Assembly (NCBI GenBank): GCA_965218555.1
Contig: OZ244625.1
Coordinates: 4,216,001-4,280,000, forward strand
Direction of reading: 5' to 3'
DNA length: 64,000 nucleotides
DNA from: JAPPLB01 sp965218555
GTDB lineage: Bacteria > Acidobacteriota > Terriglobia > Bryobacterales > UBA6623
The notes under the pieces are model-generated. The model searched no databases. It saw only the letters and a program-made list of their open reading frames with translations, and was not told the origin of the DNA. Positions within the stretch are counted from its first letter, which is position 1; every line of letters begins with the position of its first letter. The position numbers and the translations under genes were made by a program. This document shows, piece after piece, positions 47,486 through 55,278 of the stretch.

Positions 47486-50145
47486 CTTGCTCCCCAGACG
47501 CGTGCGGCGTCCCCGAGACGCTCGGTAGCGGCGTCAAGCTTACGCTTGCAATAGACGGCTCGGGAATTGGCCGGCAAGGCAAAGGCGAGATCGTCATAGA
47601 TCTCGCCTGTGTCGATGCCCATCACCCCGCCCCCCGAGAGAAGATTGGCGCGCGCAGCCCGCAGGTATTCGGTGATCTGGATCAGAGTGGATTCAGGGTC
47701 ATCAAGCCGCAGGTCTTTCTTCTCACGCGGATAGAAAAGCGAAGCGCTGATTGCGACATCGTCGCTCAGCATCGCCTTGACGGCGAAGGCGTAGAGGCTT
47801 CGCTGCAGTTCCTTGCCCCCGTCGAGGGTGATGTCGTCCTTGGGCAGCCGGCCGATCTTGTAATCGCGCACCAAAGCATGAAGGCCGTCGCCCGAGATAT
47901 CCAACCGATCGATGTAGCCTTTGATACGAAAACCGGCGCCGGGAATCTCGACGGTCGCATTTGCGTCCCAGGGCGTCGCGGCGTCGTCGTTAGGTCGCGC
48001 CCCGCCAAACGGAACCTCGCTGTAGGCGAGCGCGTCAGCAAGTTGCTCGTCGTGATAAGTAAGCGCACGGCTGCCTAAAGCACGCGCTTCCTTGAGGGTT
48101 AGCCGCCAGATGAGGGGCGGGGGCACGGCTCGCTCTTTTTCCCAGAGCTGAGCTATCTCGGCGGCGGCGTCACCCACGGCGGCAACGATCCGATCCTCGG
48201 CGGCGGTCGAGAGACCTCCATCCGCTTCGAGCATCTGCGAAGCCTGGTGCAGAGTCTGATGAACCAAGTCACCCATGGCCAGCGCATCGAGCACCAAAGG
48301 GTCTTCACTGCTTTGGGGAGCATGCCAATGAAGACCATATTTCCAGACGAAACCGAGCGGATTGCGCAACATGAGGCGCAGCGAACTCGCCGACTGGGTG
48401 CGATCGAGGATGGCTCGCAGCACCGGATGATCGGCGCGGACCAATCCATCATGAGGCGTGATCTCATTGCGCAACCAGTCGCGCCAGCAGCCATATGCGG
48501 CAACCGCTTGGGGCATGGTCCGGAACTCTTTCTGCCGGGCCATCAGTCGATCGGTATCGCTGTAGGCGTGGTCGGGCGCGTCGTTACGCCGCAAATAGAT
48601 CTCGGCCGGCTCCCCCTGAAGAAGCAGTGCGCTACGGCCAAGCAGCCGGCCATCGCTTTCTCGTCGCGCCCGTGAAAAGACAACTTGGCTCTCAGTGGTG
48701 GCCATGATGGTTTTGAAGTCGCGCCGGTCAGCCTCGGCGATCGGCAGCGGATCAAGCTCTCGAGAGGGAATGATGTGATCGGAGAGAAGGCGGTCCTCGG
48801 AGATGCCCCGCGGCCAGCGCGAGGAATTGAGACCGAGCAGGCGCACGTAGCGTCTCGGCGAAGCTGCCAGCGCGTTCGCCGGCATCCAGCAGATCGAGTT
48901 GCAGGCATCGAGACAGTCATCCTGCTTCAGCGTGTCCAAAGTAAGGTCCAGCGAGGCAGCGGCCGCCAACAGAAGCGCTTTGCGCCAGATCGTCAGGACC
49001 CGTCCATGCAGCAGCCTCTCCCCAACCTCTTCAGCGGCCGCGGTGCCCTTGGCCAGCAAGGTAATGATCTTGCCCAGCGCAGGACCGTGATTGGTCTCGT
49101 CCGGCCAATCTTCAGCATTCAGTCCGTCAATCAGTCGCGTCCACGCCTCGGAAGAGGCCAGCGGCGCATCGGCCGGTAGGACGCGCGTCCAGCCTTCCGG
49201 CAACGCTTGGAACGGGCCGGGATAAACTTTGAGCAGCGCGGTCAGTCGCCGCATCCGCGTCTGGGATAGGCCTCGCATCAAGATATCCGCCAGCGCTGCG
49301 GCTGCCTGTCCTTCCCGGGAAGCCATGACTTTGATCCCATGCACGAAATGCAGGTCGAGATTGGCGTCCTCTCGCAATGCCAGGAAATGATCGTCGTAGT
49401 CGCCGGTCGAGACGGATGCGATGGCGATGTCGGCGGGCTCGGCTCTGCCGGATGCAATCAGCCGCCGCGCCCAGCGGAAAGCCTCGATGGCCTCGTGATA
49501 GGTGGTGGAAGCGCTGACGGTAAGGGTCTCCGGCTGTTGAGGCTCCGTCCGCACGATGTCGATGGCGTCGCCGTCGAGCCACTGCGGAACCGGTCTGGGA
49601 CCAGCGATCCAGCGGACGTGCACTTGAGCGGCAATTGCGTGCAGCAGGGGCCGCCAGCAGGGGGACAGTTCGGTGATGCCGACGATGTCGATCGGACCAA
49701 AGATCGCCTCGGTATGATCCAGGCGTTGCAGCCCCGCGGTCACGAGGTCGGCGGGGCGCATCATCGCAGGCGGCAGTGCTTTGAGGACCGCCTCTTCGAG
49801 AATGGCAATCGATTGCAGACGGGGGTGCTGGGAGGCCCGTGCTTGAAGATCGATTCCGGTGCGCCAAGCCTTGCGCAGGGTTTCGCTGGCCGCGTCCACC
49901 ATCCCGGGAAGGGCCTTGATCTCGTCGAGTTCTCCAAGTGCCGTCTCTGGGAGAACGCTCTTGATGGCAATCCGCAGGGCCTCATCATCAACGGGTCGAG
50001 ACAAGCCGCCGGCCAGTCGGGCCGCCAGTTGCTCGAAGGTCATGACCTGCAGGCCGTGCCGATGCTCGCGGGCAGCGGCCAGCCGAAGCTCGTGCATCGT
50101 TAGACGGCCATGGGCAATTACGGTCCGACGGTAAGCAGTTCCCAC
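47482..50145 (-). CDS. PD-(D/E)XK nuclease protein (AddB-like)
   Basis: 887 residues from the preferred GTG at 50145 (GAGGAG just before); an upstream reading to 50256 has no family match. N-terminal half is an inactive helicase-like region (LQVMTFEQLAARLAG, ITELSPCWRPL, YVRLLGLNSSRWPR). The C-terminal nuclease has MGDLVHQTLHQ, GYIDRLDISGDGLHALVRDYKIG (D and D-Y-K of PD-(D/E)XK) and LQRSLYAFAVKA (Q-x3-Y). I do not see the iron-sulfur cysteine cluster of classical AddB. Partner of the AddA-like protein, overlapping it by 4 bases; together they form a heterodimeric end-processing machine. Could also be the host's only AddAB, but the repeat-bounded location argues against. Confidence 0.82.
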   Translation of the reverse strand: MGTAYRRTVIAHGRLTMHELRLAAAREHRHGLQVMTFEQLAARLAGGLSRPVDDEALRIAIKSVLPETALGELDEIKALPGMVDAASETLRKAWRTGIDLQARASQHPRLQSIAILEEAVLKALPPAMMRPADLVTAGLQRLDHTEAIFGPIDIVGITELSPCWRPLLHAIAAQVHVRWIAGPRPVPQWLDGDAIDIVRTEPQQPETLTVSASTTYHEAIEAFRWARRLIASGRAEPADIAIASVSTGDYDDHFLALREDANLDLHFVHGIKVMASREGQAAAALADILMRGLSQTRMRRLTALLKVYPGPFQALPEGWTRVLPADAPLASSEAWTRLIDGLNAEDWPDETNHGPALGKIITLLAKGTAAAEEVGERLLHGRVLTIWRKALLLAAAASLDLTLDTLKQDDCLDACNSICWMPANALAASPRRYVRLLGLNSSRWPRGISEDRLLSDHIIPSRELDPLPIAEADRRDFKTIMATTESQVVFSRARRESDGRLLGRSALLLQGEPAEIYLRRNDAPDHAYSDTDRLMARQKEFRTMPQAVAAYGCWRDWLRNEITPHDGLVRADHPVLRAILDRTQSASSLRLMLRNPLGFVWKYGLHWHAPQSSEDPLVLDALAMGDLVHQTLHQASQMLEADGGLSTAAEDRIVAAVGDAAAEIAQLWEKERAVPPPLIWRLTLKEARALGSRALTYHDEQLADALAYSEVPFGGARPNDDAATPWDANATVEIPGAGFRIKGYIDRLDISGDGLHALVRDYKIGRLPKDDITLDGGKELQRSLYAFAVKAMLSDDVAISASLFYPREKKDLRLDDPESTLIQITEYLRAARANLLSGGGVMGIDTGEIYDDLAFALPANSRAVYCKRKLDAATERLGDAARVWGAR

Positions 50146-50358
50146 CTTCTCCTCACACGGCTCGGCACCTGCAGCAGTGTCGTCTGATTGTACGTCCCCG
50201 GAATATTGCGGACCGAAGGGGCGCCTTTCAAAGAGACGGTTTTCAAATTGCCCCAATTCGGTTCTGCCCTTCGGCCGTCCTCCCCCAAGAATCGAGGTGG
50301 AGAGTCCCTGGTGGCCAGGGTTGGGGACTGGTGAGTCACCCTTGACAACCCCGGGCGC

Positions 50359-51198
50359 CTATTCTTTCTCGTCTTTCCCGGGCGGGGAACTGGAGTCGTT
50401 TCCGGCGGGAGTTGCGGCGGCTTGAGCGCGGGCCTTGACTCTCCTCGCTGGTCTTCGTTTCGCGGGCGGCCGCTCCAATGGCCCCCCGAGCGGGTCGTCG
50501 AGAACGGCCGATTGGCTGACTGACCAGAGCGCTGCCGGGCGTCCGCGCTGGGACCGAGGCGCTGTCGCGGCTTCGACTCGTTTCTCGAAGGCGCCGCTCT
50601 CCTGAACGTTGCGCTGGAAGTTCCCCGGATCGAGGCGCGTGTTCCAGACCGCCTCGTAGACGCGGCGGAGCTGGCCGATCGTGAACTCCGGTGGGCAGAA
50701 CTTCGCCGCGAGAGAGGTGTACTCGAGCTTCGACCGAGTACGCTCGACGGCATCCCTCACGATCCTCTCGTGGTCGAACGCCAGGCGAACGCTGCCGCGC
50801 TCGATCTTCTTCACGGGCATCAAGGTCGCGGCCACGGCATCCCCGCCGCCCCGCAGCGTCGGCAAATCGGCGCAGATCGCCCAATAGGCGACGGTGACCA
50901 CTCGCATGCGCGGGTCCCGGTCCGGAGTCCCGTAACTGGCGAGCTGCTCCAGGTGCCAGGAGCCTGTGCGCAGTTCGGTTTCCTCGGCGAGTTCCCGGGC
51001 CGCGGCCTGATCCAGGTCCTCGTCAGGACGTACGAAGCCGCCCGGAAGCGCCAGGGCCCCCAGGAACGGCTCGCCGCCCCGTTCGATGAGCAGCACCTGG
51101 AGCGCGTCGTCCCGGATGGTGAAGACCGCCACGTCCACGGTGACGGCGAAGGGCGGATAGTCGCCGGGGTCGTAGTCGAATCCGATGTCGGGTGCCAT
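50359..51198 (-). CDS. NUDIX hydrolase-type transcriptional regulator (NrtR-like)
   Basis: 279 residues. Residues about 15-140 form a NUDIX domain with a complete box, GGFVRPDEDLDQAAARELAEETEL (G53 to L76: G-x5-E-x7-R-E-L-x-E-E); C-terminal residues 150-225 look like the winged helix of NrtR (FCPPEFTIGQLRRVYEAVWNTRLDPGNFQRNVQESGAFE). NrtR proteins sense ADP-ribose and repress NAD genes; the intact box hints at retained hydrolysis of ADP-ribose or NAD. The tail (residues 230-279) is Pro/Arg-rich. ATG 51198 has two inverted repeats before it that it shares with the divergent ARPP-1-like gene. Confidence 0.88.
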   Translation of the reverse strand: MAPDIGFDYDPGDYPPFAVTVDVAVFTIRDDALQVLLIERGGEPFLGALALPGGFVRPDEDLDQAAARELAEETELRTGSWHLEQLASYGTPDRDPRMRVVTVAYWAICADLPTLRGGGDAVAATLMPVKKIERGSVRLAFDHERIVRDAVERTRSKLEYTSLAAKFCPPEFTIGQLRRVYEAVWNTRLDPGNFQRNVQESGAFEKRVEAATAPRSQRGRPAALWSVSQSAVLDDPLGGPLERPPAKRRPARRVKARAQAAATPAGNDSSSPPGKDEKE

Positions 51199-51212
51199 GT
51201 AGAAAGTATATA

Positions 51213-51227
51213 TTGTCGAGTTGACAA
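51213..51227 (+). promoter_or_regulatory. Inverted repeat O1 (candidate NrtR-like operator)
   Basis: TTGTCGAGTTGACAA: perfect five-base arms TTGTC/GACAA with a five-base centre, 15 bases before the NUDIX start. TTGACA within it could also be a plus-strand -35. Confidence 0.5.
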
Positions 51228-51245
51228 AATCAAGGCCGCGATATA

Positions 51246-51266
51246 TTATTGTCATTGTAACAATAA
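51246..51266 (+). promoter_or_regulatory. Inverted repeat O2 (candidate operator)
   Basis: 21 bases with arms TTATTG and CAATAA around TCATTGTAA, so TTGT-N7-ACAA is common to O1 and O2. It is 15 bases before the ATG of the ARPP-1-like gene and next to its ribosome binding site, suggesting autoregulation and co-regulation by the NUDIX protein. Confidence 0.5.
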
Positions 51267-51281
51267 CTGTTGGAGGTGAAC

Positions 51282-52241
51282 ATGACAATATCGAAGCTCG
51301 ACACCCTTGCGATCGGCTGGCCCATCACCCGGCTGGGGGTGTCCTTTTTTCCCCTGTATCTGGCGGCCAACGAACTGCCGGCGATCACGACCGGTGAAAC
51401 CTCGGGGCTCGTCGTGGACGAGCTGGACGAACCGTCCGTGCAGGCGTTGCGGGTGCGCAACCCGGGCGACAAGCCGGTGCTCGTCGTCGAGGGCGAGCAC
51501 TTCCTGGGCAACAAGCAGAACCGCTCCGTCAACGTGACGGTCCTGGTGCCCTCCTTGGCCGGCCTGGAAATCCCGGTCTCCTGCCTCGAGCGGGGCCGTT
51601 GGGGCCGCCGCTAGGCCTCGAGGCGCGATGAGGCGTTCACGGCAGCCACCGTCCGCGCCGAGAAGAACGAGGGTGTTTCCAGGTCCATGAGCCGGAGCGG
51701 TTCCCGTGAGGGCGATCAGGAGGCCGTCTGGCACGAAGTCGATGACATGCTGAGCCGCGCGTCCGTTCAATCGGCCACCGCGGCAGCGGCGGACGTGAAG
51801 CGCGCGTCGCACCGCCGCAAGCCGTCCCGCGGCGCGGCCGTCAGGGAGCTTGTCGACCGCGGGCCGCTTCCCGGCCAGTGCGGCATCGTCGTCGTCCACG
51901 GAAGCTGGGTGACGTCGATGGACCCGTTCGGTGCGCCGCACTTGCTGGCCGCTCACTGGGGCGCGCTCATCCGGTCTCATCTCCTCGAATCACCCGCTGC
52001 GAAGGGCAGCCCGTCCGCCACGCGGGTTCTGGACGTTGTCCGGTGCTTCGCTTCGGCGCGCTCGCAGCAGACGCCGGGCGTGGGGCTGGGCGTCGAGCAC
52101 CGCGTGTCCGACGATCGACTCACCGGACATGCCCTGACTCTCAACGGGACGGTGGTGCACGCTGCGTTCTTCACGAGAGGCCCGCAAAAAAAGGCCCGTA
52201 CCGGAAGCGCACAAGTGGTTCCTGACAGTCGCGTTCAGTAA
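51282..52241 (+). pseudogene. ARPP-1-like (DUF6569) gene interrupted by an in-frame TAG
   Basis: Reading from ATG 51282 (TTGGAGG upstream) gives FPLYLAANELPAITTGETSGLVVDELDE, RNPGDKPVLVVEGEHFLGNKQNRSVNVTVLVPS and IPVSCLERGRWGRR, the pattern of the ARPP-1 domain family, then TAG at 51612-51614. The same frame continues without loss as RRDEAFTAATVRAEKNEGVSRSMSRSGSREGDQEAVWHEVDDMLSR and VVVHGSWVTSMDPFGAPHLLAAHWGALIRSHLLES to 52241. A single base would restore the gene, so it is a recent nonsense mutation or read-through. ARPP-1 proteins occur with NUDIX enzymes in NAD/ADP-ribose related conflict loci; their activity is unknown to me. Confidence 0.8.
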
Positions 52242-52289
52242 CTGGCCGACCGCGACCGCGGTCTGACTAGTTGTGATCTTTCAATAGGT

Positions 52290-52516
52290 TGTTCACTCGG
52301 TCCCGACTGAGGAAACTGAGGGTACCAAGCACAGTTTCCCGGAAGGAGGACCGAGTGAACATCCATCAGAATGCCAAGTTGACGCCGCAGAGTCGAGCCG
52401 CTGTTGTCCGGCGGGTTCTCGACGAGGGCCAGACCCCGAAGGCGGCGGCCACCGCCTTCGGGGTCTGTGCACGCACCGTGCGCAAGTGGGTGGCCCGCTA
52501 TCGGGCCGAAGGCGCC
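52290..52516 (+). mobile_element. IS481-family fragment (left end and transposase N-terminus)
   Basis: GTG at 52355 after GGAAGGAGG opens VNIHQNAKLTPQSRAAVVRRVLDEGQTPKAAATAFGVCARTVRKWVARYRAEGAL, the helix-turn-helix N-terminus of IS481 transposases; the DDE domain is absent, the frame running into the antisense of the next gene. Left of it are a 14-base inverted repeat (52290-52303 with 52348-52361) and an inner one (52311-52318 with 52332-52339) that would fold with the ribosome binding site and start codon in the stem. Truncation ends within GAAGGCGCCTTA, exactly at the stop codon of the dienelactone hydrolase gene. Confidence 0.82.
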
Positions 52517-53404
52517 TTACACGGCGAGGTGTTTCCGGAAGAAGCCCACGGTGCGATTCCACGCCAGCGCCGCGGCCGCCTCGTTGTAGCGGGGCGTCGA
52601 GTTGTTGTGGAAACCGTGAAGCGTCCCCTCGAACATGTGCATGCTGTACGTCACGCCGTTCGATTGAAGCGCCGCCTCGTACTCGGGCCACATCGCGTTG
52701 ATGCGTCGATCGGTGCCCGCGTAGATGATCATGAGGGCTGCCTTGATCTTCGGCACATCCTCGCTCGCGGCCGAGGGGCCGTAGAACGGCACACCGGCTT
52801 GCAGATCGCTGCCGAGCGCGACCGCGAGGCGATTGGTCATCCCGCCACCCCAGCAGAACCCCGTGGCGCCGAGGCGACCGTTGGAGAGCTCATGCGCCTT
52901 GAGATACCGGGCGCTGTTGATCATGTCCTGATCCAACTTCGCCGGGTCGAGGCTCCGCTGCAACGTGCGGCCATCATCATCGTTGCCGGGGTAGCCGCCG
53001 GCCGGAGACAGCCCGTCCGGGGCCAGCGCGAGGAACCCGGCCACGGCCGCGCGGCGCGCGACATCCTCGATGTGAGGGTTCAGGCCGCGGTTCTCGTGGA
53101 TGACTACGACGGATGGAAACGGCCCATCGCCGGTGGGTTGCACGAGGTATCCGCGCATGCTCCCCGACGTGCCTCCGGGCGACGGGTACTCGACGTAGGT
53201 ACCCTTCATGCGCGGGTCGGTGAAGGAGATCGTCTGAGCCTCGGCGTAACGCGGCAGGAGCGCCTGCGCCATCCAGAGCGCAGAGCCGCCGCCGATCGTG
53301 ATCGCCGCGGAACGGTTGAGAAACTCGCGCCGGTCGATGTGGCCGTGACAATACTCGTCATAGATGTCGAATATGCGTGGGTCGATCTTCTCGTCTCTTG
53401 CCAT
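52517..53404 (-). CDS. Exported dienelactone hydrolase family protein
   Basis: 295 residues. HIDRREFLNRSAAITIGGGSALWMAQALL is a twin-arginine signal (RREFL). Alpha/beta-hydrolase blocks: VVVIHENRGLNPHIEDVARRAAVAGFLALAPDGLS, GFCWGGGMTNRLAVALG (nucleophile C in G-x-C-x-G), YAGTDRRINAM (D) and MHMFEGTLHGFHNNSTPRYNEAAA (H), i.e. the Cys-Asp-His triad of dienelactone hydrolases. Hydrolyses lactone-like or cyclic esters. Start at ATG 53404; the longer frame to 53563 adds unrelated residues. The TAA stop is at the junction with the IS481 fragment. Confidence 0.9.
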   Translation of the reverse strand: MARDEKIDPRIFDIYDEYCHGHIDRREFLNRSAAITIGGGSALWMAQALLPRYAEAQTISFTDPRMKGTYVEYPSPGGTSGSMRGYLVQPTGDGPFPSVVVIHENRGLNPHIEDVARRAAVAGFLALAPDGLSPAGGYPGNDDDGRTLQRSLDPAKLDQDMINSARYLKAHELSNGRLGATGFCWGGGMTNRLAVALGSDLQAGVPFYGPSAASEDVPKIKAALMIIYAGTDRRINAMWPEYEAALQSNGVTYSMHMFEGTLHGFHNNSTPRYNEAAAALAWNRTVGFFRKHLAV

Positions 53405-53886
53405 GGGTCGTCTTCCTTTAGCTTGGCGACGTGCCACTCGCTCACGACGCACAAGGGCTATTGCTGTAGTCACCCTCGCTTGAACATAGCCGAGCTTTTC
53501 CGGCGGGAGAGAACCAGCGCCGGAAAACGCTTCAGTGGCACATGTTCGGACAAACAAGCTCAAATTAGGTCAGAATGTGCCCCGAAGTCAATGGGAAGTT
53601 TTGGTCTGAACTGAATGTCACCGCAGGAGAACCGATGGTATGGACGAGAGAAATCATCTCGTAGGAGAAGATCGAATTGCGGTCGGTGGGCCGTTACTCT
53701 GGCCTGCAGCGGGAAGCCATCCGAGCGCCGTTTGATGTGGGTTGTCTCGACCGTGTAGGCCCGGCCGGGGGAAATCGATTTCCGGACGAGCTTTCGAACT
53801 CTCGGGTGCTCACGGCCGGGCACGGGGGGTGTTTCCACCACCCCGGAAAACGGCCTTTCTGGCTCAACACCTTGATATTGAAGGGA
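53405..53886. other. Region between the hydrolase and the family-2 repeat
   Basis: 482 bp. A minus-strand frame 53560-53841 is open for 93 codons but matches nothing I know; other frames are equally open. It should contain the hydrolase promoter. No RNA gene seen. Confidence 0.35.
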
Positions 53887-54318
53887 TTAACAGCCCGCGG
53901 CAAGAGTCACGTGGAAGGCGCGACGGGCTTCTGCGGTCGCTGCGAAGAAAAAGCGCGGAGTGAGGAGGATGGCGATCCGGGTGATCTCCTCCTTGCGAAG
54001 GAAAAAGCGAAGGAAAAAGCGAAGGAAAAAGCGAACGACAAAGCCGGCGATCTTAGGCGGTCGGTGCGAAGAAAAAGCGCAGTCACGGTGGGCAGCAAGG
54101 TCAGCACCCTGGGAGCGCGTACGAAGGAAAAATCTTGCCCGCATCACCGCCGTCGGAACAAAAAAACGTCCGTCGCCCGAAGGGTTACGCGCCGCTTCCG
54201 GCCTACGAAGAAAAAGGCGCTGAGAGCACGGCACCGCGTTCCTGGAGCGGCCACACGTTACGCAATCCGCCCCAGGGCGCGTAACGCCGCCTGAGTGACT
54301 CTTGTCACGGGCTGTTAA
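53887..54318 (+). repeat. Family-2 TIR repeat, copy 2
   Basis: 432 bp, bounded by TTAACAGCCCGCGGCAAGAG and CTCTTGTCACGGGCTGTTAA (about 20 of 27 bases pair between ends). Same blocks and same orientation as copy 1 at 43295 but with insertions: the 12-base unit GCGAAGGAAAAA occurs three times plus a variant (53995-54042), where copy 1 has one plus the variant. Ends fit TTAA or TA targets. Confidence 0.86.
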
Positions 54319-54478
54319 GCTCTCTGAACGACTTTCGGACTCGGTCCGGAAGAAATGGAGAATACGGGCGGAACAGAGAATGAGAGGCGGCGGAACAGGA
54401 CGGATTCGACCGGCGGGGAATGGGGCGGGAATGATGCGAGGAATGCCCAAACCCTTTGAAAACAAAAGGTTATAGTAC

Positions 54479-54515
54479 ACTCGTCTCCCCGGAGGATCAC
54501 CCAGGAGAGACGAGT
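54479..54515 (-). terminator. Stem-loop just after the ssrA 3' duplicate (displaced ssrA terminator?)
   Basis: Nine-base arms ACTCGTCTC/GAGACGAGT around a 19-base loop. On the minus strand it lies 14 bases after the duplicated tmRNA end and is followed by TGTACTATAACCTTTTG, only weakly T-rich. It may be the original ssrA terminator, moved away by the insertion of the toxin-antitoxin segment. Confidence 0.4.
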
Positions 54516-54528
54516 TGTATTTTGAAGA

Positions 54529-54562
54529 ATGGTGGAGGCGGCGGGAGTCGAACCCGCGTCCG
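54529..54562 (-). repeat. Duplicate of the ssrA 3' end (attachment-site copy)
   Basis: 34 bases identical to 55450-55483, the CCA-end, acceptor strand and T arm of tmRNA (minus strand GGGTTCGACTCCCGCC). No acceptor partner or D/anticodon arms follow, so it is not a tRNA. Such partial duplications at ssrA mark the far end of an integrated element. Confidence 0.85.
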
Positions 54563-54604
54563 TTCGTGACCGCAAGGGTTGCGGATTTCGTAGCGGCGTT
54601 GGAT

Positions 54605-54916
54605 TCACGCCGCCGGGCGATCTTGAGGATCGTCGAGCCTCGCAAGACTCAGCCGAAGGCGGAACGGCCTCAGCAGCCGGTTCAAAGTGTCCTGCGTCGG
54701 GTTGTGCCGCGGATGAATCGCACGGAGGACGTTCGGGCTCGCCATCCGCACCTTCTCCGCGAACTCTTTGACGCCCATCGCCCGGATCACCTTCCCGAGT
54801 GCATGCTGTATCGGCACGCCCTCCTCCATGGCCGCGAGGAGAAATACTCGCGCGAACTCCTCGTCCTGGAGGTCCTGAGCCAGTCCTTCGTTCCAGTCTC
54901 GACTGCGTCGTGCCAT
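54605..54916 (-). CDS. Antitoxin of a HigBA-type module (HigA-like)
   Basis: 103 residues. NEGLAQDLQDEEFARVFLLAAMEEGVPIQHALGKVIRAMGVKEFAEKVRMASPNVLRAIHPRHNPTQDTLNRLLRPFRL is the compact DNA-binding antitoxin linked to phage-derived HigB toxins (addiction-module antidote family): helix-turn-helix in VKEFAEKVRMASPNVLRAI. Neutralises the toxin and represses the operon. ATG one base after the toxin's TGA, so they are co-translated; toxin first is the normal order in this group. Its stop lies 42 bases from the ssrA duplicate. Confidence 0.85.
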   Translation of the reverse strand: MARRSRDWNEGLAQDLQDEEFARVFLLAAMEEGVPIQHALGKVIRAMGVKEFAEKVRMASPNVLRAIHPRHNPTQDTLNRLLRPFRLRLSLARLDDPQDRPAA

Positions 54917-54917
54917 G

Positions 54918-55238
54918 TCACGTCCCCTCTAGGTAGTCTCGCCAGTAGCCCTGAGCGCGACGGATGTCCCCAGCCTGAGACATCTTCGTCCCGCCGGCCA
55001 GGAGCAGCACAAGCGATTCCCCGTCCCGACCGAAATAGATCCGATAGCCGGCGCCAAACATGAGGCGCGCTTCCCGGACACCGGATCCAACGTTCTTGTG
55101 GTCCCCGAGGTTACCGGTCTCGAAGCGAGCCACCCGCGCCTGGACCCGCGCTCTGACTGCACGGTCGAGCGTCGTCAGCCACTCCCGAAACGGGCTCTTC
55201 CCGTCGGCGGTCTCGTATTCACGGACACGCAGGGCCAT
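54918..55238 (-). CDS. Toxin of a RelE/HigB superfamily module
   Basis: 106 residues. ALRVREYETADGKSPFREWLTTLDRAVRARVQARVARFETGNLGDHKNVGSGVREARLMFGAGYRIYFG is the phage-derived Gp49/HigB-like toxin family: R-V-Q-A-R-V-x-R helix, GVREARL-F--GYRIYF (ribosome-dependent mRNA cleavage residues R and Y) and LLLAGGTKMSQAGDI. Degrades mRNA on the ribosome when the antitoxin is lost. ATG 55238 follows a GTG at 55241, either possible. Close to the tmRNA gene, whose product rescues ribosomes stalled by such cleavage. Confidence 0.88.
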   Translation of the reverse strand: MALRVREYETADGKSPFREWLTTLDRAVRARVQARVARFETGNLGDHKNVGSGVREARLMFGAGYRIYFGRDGESLVLLLAGGTKMSQAGDIRRAQGYWRDYLEGT

Positions 55239-55259
55239 CACCGCGTGACAGAACCTAAC

Positions 55260-55278
55260 ATATCATAAACGATAATAT
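55260..55278 (-). promoter_or_regulatory. Candidate toxin-antitoxin operator
   Basis: ATATCATAAACGATAATAT: seven-base arms with one mismatch around AAACG, about 20 bases upstream of the toxin start; on the minus strand it includes a TATGAT that may be the -10. Fits an antitoxin-bound autoregulatory site. Confidence 0.45.

Noticed and set aside
53560..53841. 93-codon minus-strand frame beside the family-2 repeat
   Set aside because: No family match, no ribosome binding site and overlapping equally open frames.
53938..54294. Lys/Glu-rich open frame (AKEKAKEK...) inside the family-2 repeat
   Set aside because: The frame is not kept between the two copies and arises from the A-rich tandem unit.
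54530..54615. A tRNA-like gene ending in GGGTTCGACTCCCGCCGCCTCCACCA
   Set aside because: Only the T arm and acceptor 3' strand are present; the upstream part is the end of the antitoxin gene and lacks D and anticodon arms. It is a duplicate of the tmRNA end.
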